Positions 41,701 to 53,439 of a stretch of DNA of 64,000 bases are shown piece after piece; positions within the stretch are counted from its first letter, which is position 1, and every line of letters starts with the position of its first letter. A program made the position numbers and the translations under genes. The stretch is from Ulva prolifera (lineage: Eukaryota > Chlorophyta > Ulvophyceae > Ulvales > Ulvaceae): NCBI GenBank assembly GCA_023078555.1, contig CM041197.1:6345810-6409809 (forward strand), read 5' to 3'. Below the pieces are notes generated by a model. It ran no database searches. It was not told where the DNA came from and worked only from the letters and a program-made list of their open reading frames with translations.

Positions 41701-44700
41701 GAGTCTCCACATGGCGATTTGATGACAAAGGTAATGTCATTGGCAAGAAAACGTTGACTGTGTACGTATTATTGACGGGGCTCATGGCTGACGGCCCGAT
41801 GCGAAACAAGATTTTCAAGAACATCCAATGGTCAGGTCTGCGTCCGTGTGACATCTGCACGTTGCTCGGGGAGAAAGGGTCATTCAACGCAACCAAGTTT
41901 TTTGGGTGCGTGGTCCCCAGTGATCGGACAAGTCGTTGACTAACATGCATGATGATGATGATGATGCTGCCGTGTGGCTGCAGTGGTTGTTCCCCCCCCC
42001 CCCCCCCCCCCCCCCCCAAGGGCTAGTGCATTCTCGCAGGTTTTTGATGTCCTCCGGGTTTGATAGCCTGGCCACCGTAACTCCATCTTGTGCGGTGGGG
42101 CCGGGCGTCGGCACACCGTCCGCAGGCGCTGTATCTGCAAAGTTGGCGCCTGTTGCGGCCAATGAGCGCGAAGCGGAATCGGTCCGCGCGTACGTGTGTG
42201 GGAAACACGTGCATGGACCGGGGACCGCTGTCATGACGGAGCACCAGAAGGCCGCCCGCGACAGCCGTGCCGACAAGCTGCGTTTCGAATGCTTGGCCAC
42301 ATGTGAAAAAGCCGGATCTCGCGTGGCCGCCATGAAGAAGTTTCGTGCCGGAGCTGCCCAGGTGTCCTACTTGTACGGTGTTGGTGCTTCTGTACAACCC
42401 TGTGCCCCTGGGGCCCATGCATTGCAACATGCTGCCATATCCCGACCAGCCATGCGTATGCCACAGTGCAGCACGGTTTTGTGTACAGATTGGAAGTCAG
42501 GGTACATGTGTGTTTGCGTGCCTGCCGTATTTCAGCAGAACTTTTCATGCACCTTTTGCAACCTACCACGTTTTATACCTTGGAATCGTGAAGAATTTTG
42601 TGATGCTGCTGATTGCACGGCTCGCTGTGTCAAACCGGGAAGCGGCTGATGAAGCCGTGGCCCAGGTCATGCCCATTGAGCACCCTGTCCACGCAAGGCA
42701 TGTTCTCGGGGCAAGGCTTCAGCACATGCGCCTGCGCACCACGCCCTCGTGCGCGGCAGTGAATTTCTTGGAGCACCTTGCGCCAATGACCATCGAGGAG
42801 ATGCAATTATGGCTCGAGAGCATCTCGCCATACCTCTTTCATGATATGATTGAATTCGGGGTTCCAGAAAATCTGCTGGTAATGTGGTGCGAATCTAGCC
42901 ATGCATGTGAATTTGGGGTGCTGTCTACCTACGGCTTTGCCACGTTCTTCGCCTGTCCTGTGTGTCCGAGCTTGCAGTGCACGTAATGATCTGGCTACTG
43001 ACGTACCCCCTAGACCGCAGTTAGTACTCTGGTGCAGGGCATTTCTCCGACACGGCGTCATATCACTCACGCGGGTCGGGGCCGAGCAGTCTGCATGTGC
43101 ATGGGACCTCCGCCTCAAGGAGGCGCAGGCCTGCATGCATGCGTACGGCGCTGTGGCTGAGCACAGCTTTCGTGACCAGCCAAACGAGTTTTCATTTTCC
43201 TTCAAGCTTCATCAGGCGGCAGGCCACATGGCCGACCTTGCACGGCTGGTGGGGGACCCAGCTGATGATAATGACATGTGGGTGGAGCGCATGGTCCGCT
43301 GTGATGCCTGCCTAGCTATCAGGCGCGCACCTGCCCATCTCTGATCCCGCCATGCCTACATGTTCTTCCATCCTCTATGGGGCTCCCAACATCCTCGGGT
43401 TGCTACCTTGGAGCTAGGGTGTCTGACCTTCTACCCTTCACCAATTATCCACCACAGATACGTCAATGCCTATACAAAGCAGTACTCAGACGAATAGTGC
43501 CGCGTGCTTGGGAGTTTCTACATTGATGCGCATGCCATATATGGCATGTATATACATGTGCTGGTGTGTCCGAGCAGCATGCATGAGTGCCACCGCTGCA
43601 GTGTTTGTGGGCTCCCCACGACGCGATGGCCGTCCACCTGTTGTCTGATGTTGGCATCGCACTTACAGGAATCGCTGCACCTGCAACGCCGAAGGGGCCA
43701 TTGCGAATGACTTGGTGGACAGAATGGCGCATGTGTGGGTGCACGCAGCATTGGTAGACGCGCCGGGCCTGCCTCCCACCGAGGAACGCAACGTCCACAG
43801 CGTCTGATCCCACACACGCGGGCAGTGCGGCCTTGGAGGCTCTTCAAACCCCTTCGGCAGCAGCTGGTCCCTCCACAAGGGTGCCCCTCGCAGCTGCAGC
43901 TATCCAGCCGATCCCCCAACAGCAGCATGATGCAGCTGTAGGTGATGCGCCTGTGCCGGCACATGATGCTCCAAGTACACTTCACCGAGAGCAGACACTG
44001 ATGCTTGGCGTGGGCCACCGGCTGACACAGCACGCTCGGCAGTCCAAGTTCTACATTGAGGCTTGTAATTGTCTGGGCTTTCATCTGTACACCACGAGTG
44101 CGTTGAATCCCGACGGTGATTGGCCCCGGAAGGATGTTATGTGTACGTCCCCTATACTCAGAGGCTCTGGCACGAGCCTGCATGGTGAGCACTCACCAAT
44201 GAGTAGCCTGAAGTGAGCTGATCTCAAAATCAGCTGCATGCAATCATGGCAACCTTTCAGCATGCAGATGAGCATAGGCTGCATCAGCTGCACAGCTTGC
44301 TGTGATTTTCATCCCTGTAACTATATTTCTGGAGGGTTGCAGGGGAATCCACTGCGCGCTTGAAGGGTGGCCTACCAGAGACCTTTGACCAGAGCAACGC
44401 CTTGTGCACCCCAAGGCGCTTGGCAGCCATGTATGACCTGTACTGGTTCACGCGGGCAAGTATATATGGCTACGTCTACGCAGCGGGCAATGAGTTCCGT
44501 GGCCTCCGCGAGCGGGACGTGTCCGGATTGTATACCGAAGTGTTTGCGGACAGGTGCGTACCAGTAGCTCTTGCTCTGCATCTGAGACCCGCGCATGTGT
44601 ATACTGTACGACTGGCCTGCTTTGGGATCATAGCCAAACCTGCCTGCACTTTACAGTGCCTCATATTCCATTTCAACCGGTTCCATTACGCTGCTCTGTG

Positions 44701-45294
44701 TTTTGCAGGGTTAAACCTGATTCTGTGCCCTGTTTGGCACACATCAAGTACTTCGTGGAAGCTCGAGTCAGCCCGGAACCTTACAAACGTAGATGTGCTG
44801 AGCTATGCGGACTGCCAGTGCACAGGTCAGTGTTGCTGGCAATATGCGAGGTCCGCAAGGGGACTGATGTCGGGTTCAAGATCACCCCAAAGTGGGCAAC
44901 AGCTGCACTCGGGCGAAAGGTCTTTCGAGCGCTGGAGGGGTCTGGGGTCTGGACGAAGTCCAGTACGGACCTCTTGCGGGCAGTGAACGGGGGAAACACA
45001 GTCACTCGGTGTGAGCACGCTGCACTACAGTTTGACAATGTGATGTCAGCTTATCCCATAAACGTGTCCTCAGACGCGATCACCTTGCCGGAGACTGAGC
45101 GGCACATGAGTCATCTTCCGGTGGTTCCAGTTGTGGCATGTGACCCAAGGCGGCACCCAGTGCAGCCAAGTCACATTGATAAGGGCAAGCGTATCTCCAA
45201 AAGGATGCAGAGAGCACTGCATACCATGCACAAGCATGTGTATTTCACCAACTGTTACAACCAATCGTCTTCAGTAGAAGCTCGATATTTGTAA
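38792..45294 (+). CDS. CACTA transposase, Tnp2 / Transposase_21 type, split gene
   Basis: This is the likely DDE-type transposase that cuts and joins the element's ends in the nucleus. Modelled exons (~ means uncertain): 38792-~39056, ~39161-39937, 40046-~40187, ~40293-40625, ~40850-41338, 41492-41905, 42040-42361, 42501-42878, 43021-43293, 43458-43513, 43669-~43753, ~43908-44184, 44343-44553, 44709-45294, giving about 1,535 residues. The firm introns are 108-164 bp with GT-AG ends and matching phases. Domains in order: a C2H2-like finger (CVAC...KHRAKH) near residue 45; an acidic low-complexity stretch; the Tnp2 N-terminal block (FWLSLLGAILPPGHRLP) and a zinc ribbon (HMCPDKDC, then CPVAGCQRERF) at 40390-40623; the DGFQPW motif with a likely catalytic Asp near 41283; ADGPMR with a second Asp near 41790, then CDIC; YHVLYLGIVKNF; and a C-terminal LHQAAGHM...WVERM block. 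The ATG at 38792 is chosen because it opens the finger exon; true 5' exons could be missed. Family assignment is strong; the exact splice map is not. Confidence 0.85.
41906..42039 (+). other. Transposase intron with a 26-C run
   Basis: This 134-bp intron has donor GG|GTGCG and acceptor TTCTCGCAG|G and closes in frame (codon GGG across the join). It contains a short (ATG)n stretch near 41946-41966 and 26 consecutive C at 41992-42017, just upstream of the acceptor, where a pyrimidine tract is expected. Confidence 0.75.
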
Positions 45295-45585
45295 CATGCG
45301 ATCAGGCTTGTGAGTCTACCAATATATCTCATCCCGCCATTTGTCTGTGCATGGGTGCCACTTGCTGTCAAAGCAGTGATTCACACTGCAGTGCTCCGGT
45401 CTTGGGATCAGCCGGGGATGCCACCGAGATGCCCAGTATTGTGACCAGCCTGATATGGCATAGATCACAAAAGTAGCGGTTGCAGCCACTGTGTTGCTAG
45501 TATCGTCGGACTGGCCAGTCCGGCAAGCACCACGCCATGTGCATGTATTCATTGATCAATCCATAAGGTTGCAGCAGCAGCCATT
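45295..45585. other. 3' flank of the transposase gene
   Basis: The transposase frame ends in TAA at 45292-45294. The next 290 bp have no recognisable gene. An open frame on the minus strand (45316-45552) has no known motif and partly resembles the translated minisatellite next door, so I do not call it a gene. Likely 3' untranslated and spacer sequence. Confidence 0.4.
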
Positions 45586-47708
45586 GCGTCACTGCAATTA
45601 TCTGACTGAACAGCAACAGATTGTCATAGTCGCGAGCAGCATTAAAAATTGTCAATGATCATAGCTGCAGAGGCAGCCACTGTGTTGCTGGAATTGTCAG
45701 AGTCGCGAGCAGCATATAGAAATATTCAATGATCATGGCTGCAACAGCAGCTACTGTGTTGCTGGAATAGTCAGAGTCGCCAGCAGCATCGATAAATAGT
45801 CAATGATCATGGCTGCAGCAGCAGCTACAGTGTTTCTGGAATTGTCAGAGACGCGAGCAGCGTTGAAAAATATTCAATGATCATGGCTGCAGAAGCAGCT
45901 ACTGTATTGCTGGAATTGTCAGAGTCGCGAGCAGCATTGAAAAACATTCAATGATCATGGCTGCAGAAGCAGCTACTGTATTGCTGGAATTGTCAGAGTC
46001 GCGAGCAGCATTGAAAAATATTCAATGATCATGGCTGCAGAAGCAGCTACAGTGTTTCTGGAATTGTCAGAGTCGCGAGCAGCATTGAAAAATATTCAAT
46101 GATCATGGCTGCAGCAGCAGCTACTGTATTGCGGGAAATGTCAGAGTCGCCAGCAGCATCGATAAATAGTCAATGATCATGGCTGCAGAAGCAGCTACAG
46201 TGTTTCTGGAATTGTCAGAGTCGCGAGCAGCATTGAAAAATATTCAATGATCATGGCTGCAGAAGCAGCTACAGTGTTTCTGGAATTGTCAGAGTCGCGA
46301 GCAGCATTGAAAAATATTCAATGATCATGGCTGCAGCAGCAGTTCCTGTGTTGCTGGAAATGTCAGAGTCGCGAGCAGCATTGAAAAATATTCAATGATC
46401 ATGGCTGCAGAAGCAGCTACAGTGTTTCTGGAATTGTCAGAGTCGCGAGCAGCATTGAAAAATATTCAATGATCATGGCTGCAGCAGCAGTTACTGTGTT
46501 GCTGGAAATGTCAGAGTCGCGAGCAGCATATAGAAATATTCAATGATCATGGCTGCAACAGCAGCTACTGTGTTGCTGGAATAGTCAGAGTCGCCAGCAG
46601 CATCGATAAATAGTCAATGATCATGGCTGCAGCAGCAGCTACAGTGTTTCTGGAATTGTCAGAGACGCGAGCAGCGTTGAAAAATATTCAATGATCATGG
46701 CTGCAGAAGCAGCTACTGTATTGCTGGAATTGTCAGAGTCCGAGCAGCATTGAAAAACATTCAATGATCATGGCTGCAGAAGTAGCTACAGTGTTTCTGG
46801 AATTGTCAGAGTCGCCAGCAGAATTGAAAAACATTCAATGATCATGGCTGCAGAAGCAGCTACAGTGTTTCTGGAACTGTCAGAGTCGCGAGCAGCATTG
46901 AAAAATATTCAATGATCATGGCTGCAGCAGCAGTTCCTGTGTTGCTGGAAATGTCAGAGTCGCGAGCAGCATTGAAAAATATTCAATGATCATGGCTGCA
47001 GAAGCAGCTACAGTGTTTCTGGAATTGTCAGAGTCGCGAGCAGCATTGAAAAATATTCAATGATCATGGCTGCAGCAGCAGTTACTGTGTTGCTGGAAAT
47101 GCCAGAGTCGCGAGCAGCATTGAAAAACATTCAATGGTCATGGCTGCAGAAGCAGCTACTGTATTGCGGGAAATGTCAGAGTCGCCAGCAGCATCGATAA
47201 ATAGTCAATGATCATGGCTGCAGAAGCAGCTACTGTGTTGCTGGAATTGTCAGAGTCGCGAGCAGCATATAGAAATATTCAATGATCATGGCTGCAGCAG
47301 CAGCTACTGTGTTGCTGGAATTGTCAGAGTCGCGAGCAGCATATAGAAATATTCAATGATCATGGCTGCAGAAGTAGCTACAGTGTTTCTGGAATTGTCA
47401 GAGTCGCCAGCAGCATTGAAAAACATTCAATGATCATGGCTGCAGAAGCAGCTACTGTATTGCTGGAATTGTCAGAGTCGCGAGTAGCATTGAAAAACAT
47501 TCAATGATCATGGCTGCAGAAGCAGCTACAGTGTTGCTGGAATTGTCAGAGTCGCAAGCAGCATTGAAAAATATTTCAATGATCATGGCTGCAGAAGCAG
47601 CTACAGTGTTGCTGGAATTGTCAGAGTCGCCAGCAGCATCGATAAATAGTCAATGATCATGGCTGCAGCAGCAGTCAACGTGTTGCTGGAAATGTCAGAG
47701 TCGCAGTG
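45586..47708. repeat. 74-bp minisatellite inside the transposon, about 28 copies
   Basis: The string AATGATCATGGCTGCAG recurs every 74 bp (45654, 45728, 45802, 45876, 45950 and onward to about 47700). Each unit also carries GCAGCTACTGTGTTGCTGG or GCAGCTACAGTGTTTCTGG and TGTCAGAGTCGCGAGCAGCAT. An 11-unit block is repeated: the rare unit with GGCTGCAACAGCAG at 45741 recurs at 46555, 814 bp later. A unit of 74 bp is not a multiple of three, so the array is not a long coding repeat. It lies between the two genes of the element. Confidence 0.95.
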
Positions 47709-49501
47709 GAAGCATTCACTGTCTCACTAGAGTCATTGGACCCGGACTGGTGAGCAACATTGACTTGATAACACTTGCGAGGGCAGCAGATGGGCGTGTC
47801 GTGCTTTTGCTTGCAAGCTGAGAATACAATTGTATTCCGGTTGGCCATTGGCTAGCTGCAGCCTCTGATAGCAAGCTGATGCAGTAGTGAAGTGAATGGA
47901 GCATGGGTGCTGTAGAATAAACACCATACTCCTGTGTGAGCGTACGAATCACTGACATCATTCACAGAGGATGCGCTAAGATATGACGACTCTGAAACAG
48001 GTAGTGCAGGTGTTTCAGCACCCGTTGTGCCATTGTAGCTTTCTGCAGACGATCACATCTGGCCAAGGCCTTCTACATGGACTCCGGTAAGCCTTTCAGG
48101 CTGTCACAGCACGGGGTTTTGACCGTGTTCAGTAATCATGCCTTATGGACGTTTGATCAGAAGAGAGTGGACTCCGCAACACACCTCACTGTGAGCTGCA
48201 TGCACGTTCATGCCTTATCGCAGTTGATGGTCACGTGTACAGCCGGTACACCACCGGCGGTACCGTACGCATGCAATGCGCACCAACAAACTTTTTTAGC
48301 CCTGGCACGACAGAAGGCAGTTTATCATGCGGGCTGTTGCGCGTGTCAGCTGATTTTGGGAGGCCAGCGTGGCGACACGGCATGCGTGTCGATGCAGGCT
48401 GTGGTGACCAGTGCTCTGGCCATAGCACTTGCGTGCCCGGCTGCACGTGTGGCACGTGCGAGGCCCTCCCCGATAGGGGCTTCAAAGCTCAGGCGACAAG
48501 GTGTGTGCGGGCGATGGCTGGCTAACTATCAGGCTACCAGACACCCCATGAACACTTGTCTTGCTCCGATATAAAACAAGCGCCATGCTTGTTGGGACAG
48601 TGACCAAAGTCGCTGTGATAGTGATAGATGGTGGTCTGGACTCGGAGTAGTTACAAAAGAGTGAACGGGAGAAAACAAACACTGAAACCGAATCTCGGAG
48701 TGATATGTGCGACATCGCATACTAGTAGCTGTGCGAAGCAGGGCCTCGTTGAATCTGCCGTGGCCAGCCGCTGTAACTGCATGTTTTGGTCGGACCGAGG
48801 CTGGGCGAGAAGCTGCGCGCAGAGCGACGACAATTCAGCGGCTGAATTTCAGCCACATGCGTTCGCCCCGGTGGCATGTGCCACACATAGCTATGTGCAT
48901 GCACGTAGAGGTTGTGAACATCGATGTATCCAGTTTGCCGGGAACGGTCGCCAATGGGAACCGACTCGCCATGCGGTGCCTGGAACAAGCTCGTGCTCGC
49001 ATAGTGACGGCAGCAGGCCAAACACATCACACGTCGTTGGCGAGCGGCGTGGGGACAGTCTATGACCGGATTCCGGAGCTCCACGCCGGCCAGTGCCGCG
49101 CACCATGGTTGCGGCTGCACAAATCAGGCGAGCAAACTGACCCAAAGTATCGCTAACTTGGTGAGAGAGAGGGTGTAGGATCTTGTCAACAGACGTCCTT
49201 GACTGCTGGATCGATACGGGCGTCACAGGACCGCGCCATTGTGCTCACGACAGCACGCATCCCGGGATAGGTCGGCACACCCGCGATAGGTCCAACACTT
49301 TTCGAAATGCGCGCGTGCAGCCAGCCCCGCAGCAACCCGCGCGACTGTCGGCAGGGCTATAGGATGCCACTCCCGCCGAGGGACATGTACTACACCTTCA
49401 TATTTGTTTAACTGTCGCTGGTGGACGTCACATATACTCGTGCATGTTCTGTGATTCACTGCTTAAGAACTCTCTTGTTAACACTGTCCAGCAACACCGC
49501 C
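47709..49501. other. Inter-gene region of the transposon, no gene recognised
   Basis: Nothing here has recognisable protein motifs. Overlapping open frames exist on both strands (for example 48235-48525 and 48707-49156 on +, 48891-49226 on -) but they conflict with each other and have no family features. It probably contains the 5' region of the downstream gene. Confidence 0.4.
48570..48577 (+). promoter_or_regulatory. Candidate TATA box for the second transposon gene
   Basis: TATAAAAC is preceded by a GC-containing stretch and lies about 930 bp upstream of the proposed start codon of the second gene. Spacing to that ATG would need a 5' untranslated region of about 900 bp or an upstream exon, so the link is tentative. 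Confidence 0.3.
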
Positions 49502-52500
49502 ATGCCTCGATCTCCAGGCCCCAGCAACAAGGCGGCCATCGTTGCGTCCATCAGAAGAGACTTGTGGGTGACGGTACTGCGCCTGTCGATGCCACGTATC
49601 CCCGGGTGGCTGGTGGCAGCGGTGAAGGTGAGCTGCTCGAAAATACCCTCAGCGGATGCGATTGAATCTGCAGCAGTACAGTGGCTGCGACTGGGAATTC
49701 AGCACCATCTGATGTGTCTAAAGAAGCGGTCAGCTGTCAGTGTAGATATGGGCGTCCACATGTGTGAGTGCTACTTGAGTTGTGAACGGCCGGCTGCGGG
49801 GCTACTGCATACCACAAGCACGACTGCGTGATAATATCTGACTGCGTGTGAAGAAACTGCATAAGATTGCTCGTATTGCCTTGGTGATCGATGATCCTCA
49901 TCCACGTTCCTGTAGCTGGTACGGCTAGTCGATGTAGATCACGTAACCTTGAAAGCTTGTGTGCTAAAAACGTTCGGTTGTATACGTTACCACTGTGCAC
50001 GAGAATAAGTTGGCCGGCGGAGCCATCGAAGGTGACAGCCATGGCTGTCCGACATTGCTTGCGCGAGGCACGGTTCCGTTGCAGGAACTCCGGCCTGTGC
50101 TCAAGACCAAAGTCCGAGTCCGAGTGAGCTCAACCTCGGATGAGGACGGCCACTGGCAAGAAGAGGATGGTGTCCTCTTCCACCTTCTGTGGAAGCACTG
50201 CCGGGATCACCCGGACGACAAACACAAAGACAACACGACGGAAGACCACATGGCGGAGTTCCTGGATGATCCCGAAGATCAACTTAGAGGAATCATCATC
50301 CACAGGAAGGCAGCGGCGTTCCTTCAGATGTTGTCAAGCTTCTTCTTCCAAGCGCGTCGCGTCAAGAGGGCATCACGCAAGCAAGATCCCGTGTGTCCCT
50401 GCTGTGTGCACACGTGTGTGCTCTGCTTGTGTGCTATGACGTGGTGTGTGTCTCTGTGTATCGGTGTCTCTGTGTCTCTGCCTCTGTGTCTCTGTGTCTC
50501 TGTGCCTCGATGTCTCTGTGTCTCTGTGTCTCTGTCTCTCTGTGTCTCTCTCTGTGTCTCTCTCTGTGTCTCTCTCTGTGTCACTGTGTCTCTGTGTCTC
50601 TGTGTCTCTGTGTCTCTGTGTCTCTGTGTCTCTGTGTCTCTGTGTCTCTGTGTCTCTGTGTCTCTGTGTATCTGTGTATCTGTGTCTCTGTGTGTCTGTG
50701 TCTCTGTGTCTCTGTGTCTCTGTGTCTCTGTGTCTCTGTGTCTCTGTGTCTCTGTGTCTCTGTGTCTCTGTGTCTCTGTGTCTCTGTGTCTCTGTGTCTC
50801 TGTGTCTCTGTGTCTCTGTGTCTCTGTATCTCGGTGTCTCTGTGTATCTGTGTATCTGTGTCTCTGTGTATCTGTGTCTCTGTGTCTCTGTGTCTCTGTG
50901 TCTCTGTGTCTCTGTGTCTCTGTGTCTCTGTGTCTCTGTGTCTCTGTGTCTCTGTGTCTCTGTGTCTCTGTGTCTCTGTATCTCGGTGTCTCTGTGTCTC
51001 TGTGTCTCTGTATCTCGGTGTCTCTGTGTCTCTGTGTCTCGGTGTCTCTGTGTCGCTGTGTCTCTGTGTCTCTGTGTCGCTGTGTCCCTGCTGTGTGCAC
51101 ACGTGTGTGCTCTGCTGGTGTGCTATGATGTGGTGTGTGTCTCTGTGCCTATGTGTCTCTGTGTCTCTGTGTCTCTGTCTCTCTTGGTCTCTATGTCTCT
51201 GTGTCTCTGTGTATCTGTGTATCTGTGTCTCTGTGTCTCTGTGTCTCTGTGTCTCTGTGTCTCTGTGTCTCTGTATCTCGGTGTCTCCCTCTGTGTCTCT
51301 GTGTCTTGATGTCTCTGTGTCTCTCTGTCGCTGTGTCTCTGTGTCTGTGTGCGTTCGTGTTTGTGCGTCTGCGTGTGTGTGCGTTGATGTAAACATCCGA
51401 AATGCAGGGCTATGTTGCACTCTTTGCAGACCAAGAGGAGCTTTTGCAACGGGTCTGCATTTGGGGGGAACTATTCCAGAAACTGGCGGTGGTGAGCCAT
51501 GCCCCCCCCGGCTCTGCAGAGAATCGACAGTCAATACACTGCAAAGTGTACGACAATCGCACACTCATCAGAATAGACTTTTTAAACTGTTTGATGAAGA
51601 CAGCCGAGGATCTCCGCGTAGTCCCTGATAACCTAGTCTTGTTGAAGGATGCTGTCGACTCATTCGTGGCCGAAGACAACAGGGACTCGAAGAAATGGTA
51701 TGGTATCGTTGTCTAGACAAGCTTGGGTTTCGACTCCCGATGCGCATGTTTGAAACAATTTCATGTGATTCTGAGAATGATCATGTCGTTGAAGCAACTA
51801 ACACAAATGATGCATGCCACTTGGACATGATATGTTGTCGTGAGTTGTGTTTATGAATGTCACACTTATTGTCATTTAGGCATGGCTGAAGTGACACGCA
51901 ACTGTTGCATGGAATTGTCACAATAAAGTGAATGCAACGTACAGGACCTCTACCACATGCGCCCCCATGAGTGATGGGAGGGCGCTAGTGGCCAATAACA
52001 CCATCTACAACTACGAAGCGGCGCAGCCGGTGGTACGGTTTGGTCCCCGGCAGCCATCCAAGGGCTTGCTACAGTCTCGCACCGATGCGGAGTGGGGTGC
52101 CCGGCATTCCGCCCGATCCACGGAGCTCAGGCCGTCGGAGACATGCCATGAATTTACATGTCTCTTCTACAAAGTACGATCTGTTATGTGCACTCTATCT
52201 GCCCGACAAGGATGAACTTGAGCGTACAAAAAAGCACAGATGTTGTTATGTTCAAGCCATCACCTAGTCTACTGTCATGCACAAAATATGTGTGTTGTGT
52301 GTGCTAGTTTGGTAGGTAGTCATTGTCCTAAACTGCCAAGCGTGTCAATGGTATCATGCTCAATTGCACATGAACGTGACATTGACTCCACACTATCCGG
52401 TGCGGACTGGTGGACATGTGCTCTGATTCTTTGCAGGCAGCCCGGCCCAAAGTTGGAAGGATTGGGGATGAAGGTGGTAAAGTCGTCATCTTCATTGAGC

Positions 52501-53432
52501 GTGACCCAATTGAGGGCGCCGGCGATGATCAAGGTGGGCAGACAGGTGCCACTGAGGACGACGCTGAGCCCGGCCAACCGGTTGCGAGGGCCAAGTACGT
52601 GCAGTACCTCGAGCCGATGGTCGGAGCTGCCTTCAAAGATTTGGGGCCACCCGCTGCGGCGCATGAAAATGTTAATGCTGCCACAGCCCCGTCGGCTTTT
52701 GGCATGTCACCTTTCGCAGAGGCTTACACCGCAGAAATCCTTATCCCTCAGGTGTGATATTTGCTGCAAGGTTGAACATGGTCACATGTGTGCCGGAACA
52801 TCATTATTGAATCATTCATCGCCTCCTTAGATTGCTATGTGACGGCAAAATGTACCCTCTGATGACCACATATACATTTTTAATAATGTTATTGTAAGAT
52901 TCGGGCGTTAGGCTCGTTCAGAGTTGATATGCTGTTATGCGCATGATAATACATGCATTACATGATAGTCTTTCAAGACGGCAACATGGCGTGCCTCAAG
53001 CAGCAATGTGTGCAGATGTTGAAGAAGGTGCAATTGATTGTTCCGGAGGGCAGGGGAAAGCGGCGCGGCCCGTCGCAACCAATGGGGCCACAGAAGTCAT
53101 TTACATCGATGGTGTGGCATGCCTGCTTGCGATGATCTTGCAATGCATATATGTGCATCCTGTAGCATGTGCACTTGATGAGCCGAACATGTTGTGTAGC
53201 TCTACCGCTGCCACTTGCACTGCCACTATGAATGAGTATGCAATTTGTTGTTGTTTGTCCGCACATAGCTAACAACTTTGAGCTTGAGATGATTGGATTG
53301 ATGACGAGCCTGTGTGTGCAGGGCACTGTAGACTCATCGGACGAAGACTTTGACGATCACGCCATCCCTGACATACAAGAGAATCAAGACCCCAACATGG
53401 CGGGGGCCGCCCCGGTAGTGGAGGCTCTGTAG
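49502..53432 (+). CDS. Second CACTA-element gene, unknown function, about 490 residues
   Basis: I do not recognise this protein. A seven-exon model closes in phase throughout: 49502-49627, 50085-50390, 51408-51697, 51945-52173, 52437-52751, 53016-53111 and 53322-53432 (TAG). All introns are GT-AG (457, 1017, 247, 263, 264 and 210 bp). The product is hydrophilic. Visible features are an acidic patch ([15 protein letters not shown]), a basic stretch ending exon 2 ([11 protein letters not shown]), a basic GRGKRRG motif in exon 6, and an acidic C-terminus (SSDEDFDDH). No signal peptide or membrane segment is evident. The basic stretches could be nuclear localisation or DNA contacts. Plant CACTA elements such as En/Spm make a second, subterminal-repeat-binding protein (TNPA), and this gene sits in the matching place, but homology is not shown. 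Exon 1 and its start are the least certain parts. Confidence 0.6.
50440..51360 (+). repeat. (TGTCTC)n hexanucleotide array in an intron of the second gene
   Basis: About 900 bp of TGTCTC units carry scattered variants (TGTATC, TGTCGC, CGGTGTCTC). The array lies inside the 1017-bp intron 50391-51407. The unique sequence that opens the intron (TGTCCCTGCTGTGTGCACACG, from 50394) recurs nearly identically at 51083, 689 bp later. So the array plus its head was itself tandemly duplicated. Long open frames across it on both strands exist only because the unit lacks stop codons. Confidence 0.92.
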
Positions 53433-53439
53433 CCACCAT

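Noticed and set aside
47716..47961. Minus-strand open frame beside the minisatellite
   Set aside because: It has no known motif, no visible splice partner, and sits next to repeat sequence with similar composition.
48235..48525. Cysteine-rich small open frame (CGDQC...CVPGCTCGTC)
   Set aside because: The cysteine spacing resembles small secreted or EGF-like domains only superficially. There is no signal peptide, and competing frames overlap it.
49995..51628. Long open frames of 250-410 codons over the TGTCTC array, on both strands
   Set aside because: The hexanucleotide has no stop codon in any frame, so open frames are automatic. The array lies between good splice sites.
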